Shown here: positions 48,176 to 59,794 of the stretch, in pieces
Numbering within the stretch: the stretch's first letter is position 1
Layout of the letters: each line of letters begins with the position of its first letter
Assembly: GCF_947507565.1 (NCBI RefSeq)
Contig: NC_089189.1
Location: 2,232,001 to 2,296,000 of the forward strand
Direction of reading: 5' to 3'
Source of the DNA: Oscarella lobularis
Lineage: Eukaryota > Porifera > Homoscleromorpha > Homosclerophorida > Oscarellidae
Length of the DNA: 64,000 nucleotides
Notes under the pieces: generated by a model
Told to the model about the DNA's origin: nothing
The model's input: only the letters and a program-made list of their open reading frames with translations
The model's database searches: none
Program-made: the position numbers and the translations under genes

Positions 48176-50943
48176 TTAAAGATGATAGGTGTCTGAAAGA
48201 ACGACGTTGTGACGACGACTGTCTCCCTCTCCTTCAAATTGTCCCTTCGCCATTCTCTTTATCGCTAGAGCTCCGCTTTCGACGAGTTCCTCCATTTCTT
48301 TAGTCAGAACAGCCAAACAGTCGGCACTTGTAGGCCTCTCTCTTTCGCTCGAAATCATTTTCGAGCAAATCATGTGCAAGCGGCGACGATTATTTATAGG
48401 CGTTAGTTGACTATTTCTGTCTTCCGGGATAGGCCCAACCCCGGTAAAAATTTCAATTAGAGACACACCTAGACTGTAGACGTCGCTTGGCAACGAGCTG
48501 CGTGCCGATGCGGGTGGCATTCGTTCGGGAGCAATATATCTCGGACTGAGAGGGCCGGCTGATGTGGAGCTCTCCACCAAATGGGCGGCTCCTAAATCAG
48601 CGACTTTGACTTTCATATCCCTCGTCACTAAGACATTGGTCGGTCGAATGTCCGCGTGAACGTAGGGACGAGGTTGGAGCCCGTGTAGATAAGCAATAGC
48701 TGACGTCATTTGTACGACAATAGAGAGCTGCTCATAGTGAGAGAGATAGCATGGAGATGAGTGAGCTGCATCAATGACTTCGCTCACTGATCCCTCTAGT
48801 AATTCAGAGACGATTTGGAATGGAATTCCATCTTCCATTACAGCACCGCATACACGGATGATATTGGGATGGTGGAGTCGACTGGCTGTCAGAACTTCTC
48901 TTTGGAATGTCGGAATTGTTCTTGGGGTCGTGATGAGAGCGTGGAATTTCTTTACAGCCACTCGCATTCCGTTCCAATGACCAACAATTACGTCTTGGGA
49001 AATTGCAGTAATATACACATACAGTATATTTGTCTAGGTTACTCCTTTGTACCTGCATATGCTCCCGAACCAAGTTTGTCATTTGTAAGGCGAACTTGAA
49101 ATGCACTAATGCAGAGCACGGTCATGAATTGATTGAGGTGTTTTTGAGATTCGGCGAGGATTTTTCTACGAGAGAGTTTAGTTATAGAGCAGACGTTTTA
49201 AAAAATTGATTACGTCTGATCTTCAAGAGCGCCAGCTATCTCCTTTTTTTCTTCCTCCAGTTCACTACATCGGGTTCTGCATAGCCTAACGTTTGTTTAT
49301 AAATATCAAGCCAGTAAATAGTCTAACCTCAATGCGCCAATATCTTTCTGAAGAGAAGCACAGAACGTTTCTAGCGCTGACCTAAAAAAGGATATCTCAA
49401 ATTTGCATAATTGGTTTCTGGCAGATTTTCTAGCTTTTTTTCTAAGATACGAACTGCCTCTGCTTCTAAAGATCGATATTGTTTAGCCCACTGGGTTCTG
49501 CATAAGACGCAACTGTCACGTGGCACTGTTATTAGTAATTGAGCCTTTTACTTTTCATCACGAACTTCAGTCACTTCCATTCTAAACAATATGTCATATG
49601 TTATAACTTTTAACGTTAATTTTTAAACCCACCTCATTTCTTCTAATTTTCTTTCGAGTTCCTGAATGTGCTGCAATTCACCTTTAGGCACTGGCGACGT
49701 CGCATCGGCGGAAAGTTTCTGAGTCTCAAGCTGCGTATACGACTCGTTTGACGGACCTAGAACTAAGAATTAGAGTATAACTTAGACCTTCGCTCCTTAC
49801 CTAGAGAAAACTCAATTATGGGCTTCTTTAATTTCCCATTCCAGTCCTGTCCTCCCGCGACAATGATCTGAGCCGATCCATCAGGATTCTCCACGCAATG
49901 AAGCGTGTGAAGCCAAACAGGCGGAATTTCCGGGTTTAGGTGAAACTACATGAATTTATCACTTGTTTCCTCTCTGAAATATATTATTTACCACGTAGGA
50001 CTTTCTTTTGTCAAAGTCGAGAATGTAAGCGTGGTCTGAGAATTTGCTGGAGTTGCACCCTCCGATGAGAAGAAAGCAATTTCTTTCTTCGAATCCTTTC
50101 TTCGTTAATCGGCAGATTCTGTGACCGTATCGAGCGTACGGTTTCGGAAGGAAATCAATGCAAATCCATTGCTATTACATTTGACTTCATTAATTGATTT
50201 CGGGCATACTTAATTAGACTTTACCTTCTCTTTCAAATCGATCACAAATGCGTCATCGAAATATATTCCAACGCCGTATCCTCCATGAAGCAATCCTCGA
50301 TTTTCATCAATTGTTTCAATGGCAGAACTGCCACGTGGTTGGGGTCGTTCGCCGCTTAATTCAACATCCAACCAATATCCTAATCAATGCTTGAATTATT
50401 TCGAATTTTTTTTCGTGCATACAGTTCACCTTTTTCGCTTCCCTCCTCAAATCCGAATTCATAAATCTCGTTATTCACTGCCCCATTGCGTTGGGCTCCC
50501 CATTGGAGAAGATACGGCGGTATATCATCGCTCGCACCGCCAAACATGATTATTCGCCCGCCAATGGCCCACAAACAGCAGTAGAAGCGTTGCCACGGTT
50601 TGTTTTCATGGGCGGGCGTAGCCACAAGGATCCACTTCATTTTCTTTGGATCCAAACCAAACACCTCTCCGAGATGCCTCTTGTCCTTCTTCTTTCCCCC
50701 GTACGAATACATAACACCATTGATAACGACGCATCGCGCTCCTTCGCAAGGCGGAGGAATATTCTTTCCTTGGGCGAAGCGGCGAATCCACTTCATCTCT
50801 TCCCGGACGTTGTAAGTCCAGATTTCGTTGCGAGGGAAATGGTGTGCGCCCTTTTCGCTCGTACCTCCGAAAAGATACAGGTCATCCCCAATCAGCGCAC
50901 TTTCATGAGAAGACCGTGGCTCGGGTGCTAGAGCTTTGGCCAT
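48176..50943 (-). CDS. K3: Kelch-repeat / coiled-coil / TKL-like protein kinase
   Basis: ATG at 50,943 (MAKALAPEPRSSHESALIGD). The first Kelch exon runs to 50,430 and shows LYLFGG, IWTYNV, VMYSYGG, LGEVFGLDPKKMKW and IIMFGG. Further Kelch exons run to about 49,800 on the minus strand (YWLDVELSGE-type and LLIGG-type strands). The stalk begins GPSNESYTQLETQKL (near 49,755). The glycine-loop exon (LTNDKLGSGAYA) ends near 49,054. The kinase exon, from about 49,002 to 48,176, has VAVKKF, SVSEVIDAAHSS, YVHADIRPTNVLV, VADLGAAHL, YIAPERMP and YSLGVSLIEIFTG. It is in the opposite orientation to K1 and K2. Its stalk is the most diverged of the set. It is head-to-head with the c-type-haem gene, whose start is 395 bp away. 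Confidence 0.85.
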
Positions 50944-51191
50944 TTGTTTGGCTTTTATAAAAGATCAACATCGTCATTTGCGAGCCTCCTTCTTCGATCT
51001 TCTTACTTGGTTTCTTCCTTAGTTAATTGTACGAGCCGTTCAGTTTCTATACTCTAAACACGCCCGTATATGAGATAGAAAGACCTGACTTTGTATGGTG
51101 TGTTGTTGAGGCCAGACAAGAGAAGAAGCCAAACGCACGTCGTTCGCGTGCTGCGTGTGCTGTCTGGTATGCCAATGCAAGGACGCCTTCT

Positions 51192-51298
51192 CGTGTGACC
51201 GGAACTCGTTCACTTCATATCCCGTAAGCGCAACGACACGACCACAAGTTGTGTCGTTGCGCTTACGGGATATGAAGTGAACGAGTTCCGGTCACACG
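51192..51298. repeat. Perfect inverted repeat, 48-bp arms, 11-bp spacer
   Basis: The left arm 51,192-51,239 (CGTGTGACCGGAACTCGTTC...) is the exact reverse complement of the right arm 51,251-51,298, separated by GACCACAAGTT. The right arm ends 39 bp before the ATG of the haem-protein gene. Transcribed, it would form a 48-bp hairpin in the 5' leader; as DNA it could extrude a cruciform. A perfect match means it is young, or a fold-back assembly artefact. The rest of 50,944-51,337 is the divergent promoter region of K3 and the haem gene. Confidence 0.95.
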
Positions 51299-51337
51299 GA
51301 CCACCGGGATCGAGCCTCATTGTGTCTCAACGCGACG

Positions 51338-52856
51338 ATGCTTCGACGTGCAATTGCAGCCGCAGCAGCAGTCGCTGTCACGGCGGGCGCAGGCTCCGCT
51401 ACCTACAAACAAAATAAGCGCTTTCAAGAAGACGGCATCAAGCAGTTTCACCGCGCTTCCTTCAACCAACCTCCCAAGGGATGGACTGGACCCGTTTTTG
51501 AGCCCAGTCTCGACTTTCCCCGTCATCCTCCGAACGGCAAACAATCGTATCCCTATCCCTGGGAGACGATCGATTTTAAAAAAGAACCCGAGAAATATCT
51601 CGAAGCTGTCTTGAATTACTGCTTCGAGGGCAACATCGAAACCGACTTCGTTCCTCGAAACAACAAAGTGCGGAAGTGGTACCACGCCCCGTGGATGACG
51701 CAAACGCCGTTCGGACGCGAGCCTCTACACGGACTCACCTTTGAAAGGCCAGCCCCTATTGGATACCTAGGCAAAAGCCAGAAAAGATTACTCCAAACCT
51801 GGGCTATGGGAATGTACAACGAAGCCGGTAAGTGTTTATAGGATAAATTAACCACATCCTTTCCCCTACCGTATACTTGCCGGAAGTGCAAGACAATACA
51901 GTATTGTGAGTGATAAGTTTTGCGTAGGCGGATACACCCTTGGCCAAGTTTGGACCAAGAAATACGAACCGACTTCTAAACCTGAAGGGCACTCACTTAA
52001 GTTTCCCAACGGTGCCGTCACTTTCAAACTCCTCTTCTCCCAAGCAAACAAACATGACCTCCCCTTTCTTGATGGCTCTCCCACGTGGAAAGCCACCATT
52101 GCCAGAAAGCCTTTTGACGACTACGGTGGTCCGAGCGTCGAGCGCACTGAGCCCAAAGACCTTCACCTACTCCAAGTTGACATCGCGGTGCGAGACCGTC
52201 GCGCTGGCGACACAACCGGTTGGATCTTTGGTACATTCATGTACCACGATAGCGTCAAAAACGAGTCGCCCTGGAAACGCTTGATGCCCGTTTGCCTCAT
52301 GTGGGGCAACGATCCTGGACTGGATCAGAAGAAATACGACGAAGGGTATCGTCCTAAAGAGTCTTGGGTTAATCCGGCCGCTATCAAAGCGCTTGAAATC
52401 CCCCACGCGAAACGTCCCTACTTGGGCTGGCTTGATCGCGGCAACGGTCCCGTTGATAATTACATATCGTCTTGCCTGTCGTGTCACGCTACGGCGAATA
52501 CGCCGCGACTCGAACTGACGTTCAAAACAGGGAAAGAAGGCAATATAATCGACAAAGAGGAACGCATTGTTCTTTTCTTTCGCAACATAGCTGCTGGCGA
52601 TCCATTCGGGTTTGTCGGTGATCCGCTGGATTATTCGCTTCAGTTGGCGGCTGGTGCTGACAGCAATGACGACTGGAGGGAGCACTGGTTGGAGCAGCAG
52701 CAGCCCAAGTTCTTGTCGCAGTTCTTTGGCCGCGGAGGGACTGAGTGGCAGCGTCCTGGTCCCCCGTTGTCTACGTTTCCCGAGCACAAACTTGCCGCTC
52801 GAGGAATCGTTCTCAGTGATTATTCCGACAAGGAAAAATCTGAGGTTGTTCAATGA
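51338..52856 (+). CDS. c-type haem (CxxCH) protein of bacterial appearance, mitochondrial or periplasmic-type N-terminus
   Basis: Two exons, 51,338-51,827 and 51,928-52,856, joined G|GC in phase by a 100-bp intron, give 472 residues. The start ATG at 51,338 yields a hydrophobic Ala-rich leader (MLRRAIAAAAAVAVTAGAGS), which would serve as a mitochondrial presequence or membrane anchor. The single haem-attachment motif is CLSCH in YISSCLSCHATANTPR. Other features are WYHAPWMTQTPFGREPLHGL, TGWIFGTFMYHD, PVCLMWGNDPG and DPFGFVGDPLDYSLQLAAGA. The layout resembles large cytochrome-c-like proteins of bacteria more than any animal cytochrome that I know. The spliceosomal intron and animal flanks argue that it is resident in the genome and not contamination. 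Acquisition from bacteria is inferred. Redox partner and reaction are unknown. Confidence 0.85.
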
Positions 52857-53357
52857 GATTCGGACTTTTGACGGCGCACTGATGCATGTAGCTAAGCTGG
52901 CTGGAATCTTTGTTTGCTTTTGCATGGATGGGCGTAGAGGATTCCCTTACTCTGCATGACCGAACCATGACATATCGTTTATTACCCGCCTATATCTCAG
53001 CAGTCCAACTAGTCTCTATCTCAACAATTCTGCAGCAAACTACGACCGATTTGCAGCAAAAATCTTCCGCTCTTCGTTGCGCATCAAATATCCTTTTTAC
53101 GGTTTGCGCTCTTTGTCGCGCATCCTAACCATAACGTTCAGCAACAAGCGAAAATACTGAACATGATTCGCAAGAACTTTCGCTCTTGTTCGCGCCTAAA
53201 AATTTACATGTACATTTTCATTCCACCCTCGATCACAACATTTGAATTACTCTCAGAATTTCAATTCATGATACACACAACTAAAAAGGACTACACAATA
53301 TAAAATGGAAGTTTCAATGACGGTACGAAATTTCATGCAAAACACAGATGCGATAGT
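52857..53357. other. Intergenic, no gene seen
   Basis: Convergent 3' region between the haem-protein gene (plus) and K4 (minus). It contains short open frames with no protein features and a loosely repeated TTGCAGCAAA / TTGCGCATCAAA theme at 53,030-53,130. AATAAA-like sequences are scattered. Confidence 0.6.
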
Positions 53358-56149
53358 CTAGAAAAAGAAGTTATCTGAAAGAACGACTTTGTGACGACGA
53401 TTAGCTCCCTCTCCTTCAAACTTTCCTTTCACCATTCTCTTTATTGCCGGAATCCCGCTCCGTGCGAGTTCCTCTATTTCTCTTATCAGAACAGCCAAGC
53501 ACTCTGCACTCGTAGGCCTCTCTCTTTCGTTGGAAATCATTCTCGAGCAAATCACGTGAAGACGACTACGATTTCTCATAGGCATCAGTTGGCCATTCCT
53601 CTCTTCTGGAATAGGTCCCACCCCAGTGAATATTTCAATTAGAGACACGCCCAGACTATAGACGTCGCTAGGCAACGAGCTGCGTCCCGACGCGGGTGGC
53701 ATTCGTTCTGGAGCAAGATATTGGGGACTAAGGGGCCCCGCTGATTTGGAGCTCTCCGCCAAGTGGGCGGCCCCCAAATCAGCGACTTTGACTTTCATAT
53801 CCCTCGTCACCAAGACATTATTCGGACGAATGTCTGCGTGAACGTAGGGACGAGGTTGGAGCCCGTGAAGATAAGCAATAGCTGACGTCATTTCAACGAC
53901 AATAGACAGCTGCTCGTAGGGAGAAAGATAGCATGGAGATAAGTGAGCTGCATCAATGACTTCGCTCACTGATCCCTCGAGTATTTCCGAGACGATTTGG
54001 AATGGAATTCCATCTTCCATTACAGCACCGCATACACGGATGATGTTGGGATGATGGAGTCGACTCGCTGTCAGAACTTCTCGTTGGAATGTCGGAATCG
54101 TTCTTGGGGTTGTGATGAGGTCGTGAAATCTCTTTACAGCAACTGGCATTCCGTGCCAACGACCAATTATTACGTCTAGAGAAATGCCAATAGTACTAAT
54201 ATAGTATTTTGGTTGCTTTGTAACCTCCATATGCTCCTGAACCAAGTTTGTCGTTTGTGAGGCGAACTTGATCTGAACGAATGCTGAGCACGTCGAGAAA
54301 TTGATCGAGACTTTGTTTCAATTCTGCAAGTGAAGCTTCAACAGTTCTCCTAAGATTATGCTATTGATTATTGTTCAATTCATTTTTGAAGTTGTACATT
54401 TGTGTTTGATGAGCCTGAGCAATTTCCTCTTTCTCTGCTTCGAAAGAATGACGTTGGGCTGCCAATTCAGTTCTGCAGAAAAATAACGTCACGTGATTAT
54501 CAAATATTTTTTCTCTGTTCTTTACCTTAGAGCTTCAATGTCTCTCTGAAGAGAACTACAACGGATTTCTAACTCAGACCTAAGACAGATATGTCATTTT
54601 TTACAAACGGTTATTGGCCGATTTCTTGCTTTTGGGCTGTGACACGTAGTCTCTCTTCTTCGGAAGACTGGTATTGTACTTCCCAATGTTTTCTGCAAAT
54701 GCAATTATCATGTGACACAACTGTCACGTGACGCTATTTTTATTTATCTAATAATGTAACCTTTCATCTTGAAGATTTGCCACTTCCATTCTAAAGATGA
54801 TCTCCTTATTCTCATTATCTTTTTAAACAAAAGTAAAGAAACTCGCACCTCAATTGCTCTAACGTTCGTTTAAGTTCCCGAGTGTTCTGTGATTCATTTT
54901 CTGGTCCTGTTGATATCAATTGAGCTGAAGGAAGTATCTGAGTTTCAATCTTCACGTACGACTCGTTTGACGGACCTTGGAAAGGAAATTAAATATGATT
55001 TAACATCATTCTTCAATACCGAGAGTAAATTCATTCAGAATTTCTTTCAATTCTCCTCTTCGGTTTTCTCCCCCTGTGACAATGATCCGAGCACATCCAT
55101 CTCGATTCTCTACGCAATGGAGAGTGTGAAGATAAATAGGTGCCATTTTCGGGTGAAACTAATAAAAATTGATCACAAGTTGATATCAATAGCTCTGATT
55201 TCATACCGCGTAAGATTTTCTCATGTCAAAGTCAAGAATGTAGGCGTGGTCTGAAGCGTTGTCTTTGATAAACCCGCCAATGAGAAGAAAGCAATTTCTT
55301 TCTTTGAATCCTTGTTTTGATATTCGACAAATTCTGTGATTATATCGGGCGGATGGTTTTGGAAGGAAATCGATGGAAATCCATTTCTATTACAATTCAT
55401 TAATTATTGCCAAACATAATTAGGATTTACCTTTTCTCTCAAATCAATCACAAATGCATCATCTAAGGATTTATTGATATCATACCCTCCATGGAGTAAT
55501 CCTCGATGTTGATCAATCGTTTCCATGGCAGAATAGGCCCTTGATTGTGGTCTTTCTCCACTTAATTCAACATCCAACCAATATCCTAATCATCAACATT
55601 TGAATTATTTCCAGATTTCAATTCATGAAATTTACCTTTTTCTCTTCCCTCTTCAAATACAAATTCATAAATCTCATTATTCACTCTCCTTTCGAATTGT
55701 GCTCCTCCTGATTGGAGACGATCTTCAGGAATGACCCCGCTCCTTCCCCCAAACATGATCATTCTTCCTCCAATGGCCCACAAACAGCAGTAGTAGCGTG
55801 GCCAAGGTTTCTTTCCATGGATGGGCGTGGCTGCTTGGATCCATTTCATTTTCTTCGGATCCAAACCAAACACCTCTCCCAGAAAACCCCCGTCTTCCTT
55901 CCTTCCCCCGTACGAATACATGATCCCATTGATGACCACACATTGTGCTCCGTAGCAAGGAGGAGGAATATTCTTTCCTTCGGCAATACGACGGATCCAT
56001 TTCTTTTCTTCTTGGACGTTACATGTCCAAATTTCGTTGCGCGGGAAATAATGTGAAAATCCCTTTCTTCCACCGAAGAGATGCAATTCCTCGCCAATCA
56101 ACGCACTTTCGTGATTCGATCGAGGTTTAGGTGATGATGATTGGGCCAT
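53358..56149 (-). CDS. K4: Kelch-repeat / coiled-coil / TKL-like protein kinase
   Basis: ATG at 56,149 (MAQSSSPKPRSNHESALIGE); an upstream in-frame extension exists, but this start matches the paralogs. Kelch exons 56,149-55,636, 55,585-55,431, 55,386-55,207 and 55,158-55,020 join in phase. The stalk runs from GPSNESYVKIETQ through MEVANLQDER, HWEVQYQSSEEERLR, SELEIRCSSLQRDIEALR and TELAAQRHSFEAEKEE to RTVEASLAELKQSLDQFLDV. The kinase exon has GSGAYG (preceding exon), VAVKRF, YVHADIRPNNVLV, VADLGAAHL, LAPERMP and YSLGVSLIEIFTG, ending LSDNFFF where the others end SDxYHx. One stalk boundary after HWEVQYQ is uncertain. It is the second minus-strand copy and a good full-length partner for K2. 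Confidence 0.87.
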
Positions 56150-56353
56150 TTCGTCGAAGAATGAGGTTTCTTTGCTGAGAGAGAAAGAAGGAAATTCTGC
56201 GATGGCGGCCGAAATGCCTATCAAAAGGAAATCATCCCAATTACTTAAAAAAGATGATTTTTACTAGCTTTCTCTCTTTTTCGAAAGGACAAACGGGTAA
56301 ACGGCTGATCGTACTCAAAGAATAGAAACGCCCGTATAAGAACAAACATTCGT
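56150..56353. promoter_or_regulatory. 204-bp divergent promoter of K4 and GTF2E2
   Basis: The two start codons are only 204 bp apart and point away from each other. No TATA box is obvious; GGCGGCC and short AT runs are present. Shared regulation of a general transcription factor gene and a kinase paralog is inferred from spacing only. Confidence 0.6.
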
Positions 56354-57719
56354 ATGGATCCTCAACTCCTTCGAGAACGAGAGGCTTTTCGAAAGCGGGC
56401 CATGGCCCTTCCAGTAGTAGAAAAGCATACGATGCCATCCGATAGCGTGGACAGCAAAAAGGAGAAGCATAAAGCGAAAAAGGCGAAGATGAAGAAAAGA
56501 GCGACGTCTTCCGTCAATCCCGGTCTGAAATACGAAACAATTTAGAGCGTATCTTGAACATCGAATGTCTTCCAAGGCTTGAAGAGTTCGATCGGGTCCG
56601 TAAGCGCTCAATTCAAAACGAAAAACAAGTTCGCAATTTTGAAAATGGCTGTCGATCTTCTAAAGGTAATTAGATGCAATGAATTTATCTGGTCACTTGT
56701 TCACCTATATAACTACATAATTTAATATTTTTTGAGGCTCGACACAGAGATGGCAAAGTGGATGAGCCTTTGAGTCTTGAGGAAATTCTCAAGGAGATAG
56801 ACTACTCTGACGTAGCTCCAAGTATTAGAAACTGGCTACCTCAGGTAAAAAATGGCATACGATTATATTCCGTCATCAGTCTATTTAATTTTTCAATTAG
56901 GCATTTCGAAATAATCCCAAAGTGACGTTGGCAGATGAGGACAGATATTTATTCAAGGTTCTCTTGTAGAGAAACGTGTATGTAGCTTACTTAGAGAGTG
57001 ACTCTTTTAGCCTTTATACAGAGTGAAGAATAGGGGTATGTTAGTCAATGTACTGAGAGAACATTGGAGAGAAGGTCTGGGTGGAATCAAGTTGGCTGAC
57101 ATGAGAGAATCATATCCAAAAACCGACTCTATGTTATCAGTAGAAAAATTCACATATAAAATAGCCCAGTGTGAAATTTTGTTTATAGGTTCTCAAAGAT
57201 GAAATCATAGCTTTGACTAGATCTGATAAGGAGGGTGTTCTATTCTATAATGATCCGGATTTGAAAATTCCTGTAGACGAAGGTTATTAATTGAATTAGA
57301 ATTGAAGTTGATTTTTATTTGGCGATGTTTAGATTTTCAAAAGTTATGGAGATCAATAAGCATCGAGGGTCTAACAGATACTGATATAGAAAAACATTTG
57401 CACACAGGTAAGTAAATTAATTTTAATTAAACTATTTAAAAAATATTGTTCTGCAGCTGGAATTGCTTCCATGCAAGGTTCAAGCGGAAGCATGCAGAAA
57501 AAAGTTTTTAAAAATTGATAAATATAACGATTATTTATTATTGACGTATTTAATTATTAGCCTGTGAAGCCGAGGAAGCAGCGACGCAGAGGCAATGCCA
57601 AGTTGCTCAACGAACACTTGGCCGGCACGGAATTGCTGAAGGAGTACACCGAAGACGGTCGTCTGAAAGAAGACGCTGAAAAATCAAAGGGTGGCATGCA
57701 GATAGAATTTAGACATTAA
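56354..57719 (+). CDS. GTF2E2: Transcription initiation factor IIE subunit beta
   Basis: Nine exons in phase give 307 residues (human 291): 56,354-56,522, 56,577-56,665, 56,737-56,844, 56,901-56,965, 57,022-57,139, 57,189-57,282, 57,333-57,407, 57,457-57,503 and 57,561-57,719. The N-terminus MDPQLLREREAFRKRAMALP matches TFIIE beta. A lysine-rich linker follows, then the first winged helix (FAILKMAVDLLK, RHRDGKVDEPLSLEEILKEI), the second winged helix (HWREGLGGIKLADMRESYP, LFYNDPDLKIPVDEDFQKLW) and the basic C-terminus (KPRKQRRRGNAKLLNEHLAG). With TFIIE alpha it forms the heterodimer that recruits TFIIH to the Pol II pre-initiation complex. The linkage at the end of exon 4 (CTCTT|GTAGAG) is the least certain junction. 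Confidence 0.96.
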
Positions 57720-57890
57720 TCAATATTGATTCATTAGAACATCATGCATCGGCTAGCTAGTAATTTATTTGGATAGCATTTTTGACTCGATATGATTAGG
57801 TGAAAAGTTCGTGGTGCGATAATTTGTCATTTTTTTGGCGTTTTTTGTTTATGTCTAACGCGCGTTAAATCGAACGCTTGTTTACGAAAC

Positions 57891-59794
57891 ATGGCTCGTT
57901 CTCGCTGTTTCTTCGACATTGCGATCAACGGAAAAGCGGGTACGTTACTATTCGTTGTATTCGACGTCATCGAACGGGTTTCTCTAGTCGGTAGGATCGT
58001 TATGGAACTCTTTTCGGACATCTGCCCAAAAACGTGCGAAAATTTTCGCTCCCTCACGACTGGTGCAGAATTCTTTAGTAGAAACGCGTTCTCCTGTAAC
58101 GTTTGAGGGGGTAGGCGAGAAGGGAGACGGTCGAACGACGCTGAAACCGCTCCATTACAAAGGAACGCGATTTCATCGCGTCATCAAGAATTTTATGATA
58201 CAGTCGGGAGATTTTAGTCGGGGTACGGGAACCGGGGGCGAGTCGATATACGGGGGAATGTTCGAAGGTAAATTCAAAAATAATTTGTTCTGTTTTAATT
58301 GGAATTTTTTAGATGAGAATTTTAAAGTTAAACACGATCAAAAGTATTTGCTTTCGATGGCGAATCGAGGTCAAAATACGAACGGTTCACAATTTTTCAT
58401 GTGAGAAGTCACGTGATATTTAATCAAATGTCTATTTTTATTGATTTTTCTATAGAACGACTGTACCTTGTCCTCATTTGGATGGGTGTGCTATAGTGTG
58501 ATTTAATAATATTTTTATTTTATGTATTTATTTATTTTTAGTAAACACGTGGTTTTTGGTCGTGTCGTTCAAGGTAAGGATGTCGTTGATTTTATCGAGA
58601 ATCAGGAAACGGACGCGACGAATCGGCCCAAGTGCGAAGTCCTCATAGCGAATTGCGGTGAAATGGTTCTCGTCAAGAAAAGCGCCAAGCAACCGAAACC
58701 AAAAGCTGATGAGAGTGAGAGTGAAGAGGACGATGATTCGTCGTCGTCGTCATCGAGCGAGGATGAGAGGAAGAAACGGAAGAGAAAACGCAAGGAGAAG
58801 AAGAAACTGAAGAAAAAGAAGAAGAAGTCTAAGAAGAAGAAGAAGAGAAAGGAGGAGGAAGCAAGGTAAAGGGTTCCCTTTTTTTCTTTATAAGGAAGTG
58901 CCCCTTATCTCTTAGTATAAACGTAGTATCTGATAGGGATCTTATAGAAGATTTCTAAGTGATCCTTTGCACGCAGAGCACGCTGGGTCTTTTTATTACG
59001 CGCAATGCAAAATAATGAAGGTGAGGGTGCCCCTTTTCTCTATTACATACAAAGACATAAGTTCTGTATAGCGTAGTATCTGATAGGGATTCCGTATTGT
59101 GTATGTTTGCCTAATATTACGAGTAGAAGACTTCTAAGTAATCTTATGGGTCTTTTTTTACAAGAGGACTCGTCATAAATGATATTTATTCTCCAAGTGT
59201 GTCTCCCCTTTTTGTAGTGACGTTTCTTCTGCTGAGGAAGAGGAACCCAGCGGTGATTTACCGCCTGAAGAACCGCGTCACGTGTCCTGGTTATACAGAC
59301 GCAGTAGGAGTAGAAGTCCAATAGAAGGCCAAAGACAAACGTAAGACAATCGAGAATCAATATAGAAATTAATTAATCTACATCTCCAGTCACTCCAAGC
59401 GGGATTTACCGTCGAAAAGCGGCAAAGTAAAAGCACGTGATTAATTTAATTATGTATTAATCAAGTACGCATTCTCTAAGACATCGAAATCAGGAAGACA
59501 TCTCAAGGGGCGTGGCTCAATGGTAAGGAATCCCGGAAGTATCCCCCTCATCGCGTCAAGTGGTTTCGCCCTTAGCATTATCGATCTCCGACTCCTCCCC
59601 GAGGCGACTACGATAGCGGAATCGAAGAATCGCGTCGTCGAAGTCGTCGCCATGACGACCGCGACGACGATCGAAAGCGACGTCGACGTAGATCGCGATC
59701 GCGTTCGATTTCGTCGTCGGACGACGAACGTCGCGTTCGATCGTCGAAATATCGAAGCGAGAGGAGAAGTCGAGACGGCGGCGGATATTATTAG
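57891..59794 (+). CDS. PPIG: Cyclophilin-type peptidyl-prolyl isomerase with SR/K-rich tail (PPIG/NKTR-like)
   Basis: Ten exons in phase give 379 residues: 57,891-57,939, 57,988-58,062, 58,115-58,267, 58,313-58,400, 58,456-58,485, 58,542-58,865, 59,218-59,340, 59,390-59,426, 59,481-59,522 and 59,576-59,794. The cyclophilin domain has [53 protein letters not shown] (catalytic Arg in FHRV), [33 protein letters not shown] and [15 protein letters not shown]. It is followed by an acidic-serine block and a long KKKRK block, then [11 protein letters not shown] and an arginine-serine tail ending SRDGGGYY. This is the layout of nuclear SR-cyclophilins that bind splicing factors and the Pol II CTD. It is shorter than vertebrate PPIG or NKTR, mainly in the tail. 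Intron 6 (352 bp) holds a repeat pair. Confidence 0.93.
58885..59170. repeat. Diverged repeat pair inside the cyclophilin intron 6
   Basis: Two segments share, in the same order, GTGCCCCTT-TCTCT, CGTAGTATCTGATAGGGAT (58,924 and 59,070) and AGAAGANTTCTAAGTNATC, and both end GGGTCTTTTT. The second copy has an insertion in the middle. No snoRNA C/D or H/ACA boxes could be assigned. Confidence 0.65.

Noticed and set aside
52167-52925. Minus-strand 252-codon frame
   Set aside because: Antisense shadow of the haem-protein gene, which has the CxxCH motif, a leader and a phase-consistent intron.
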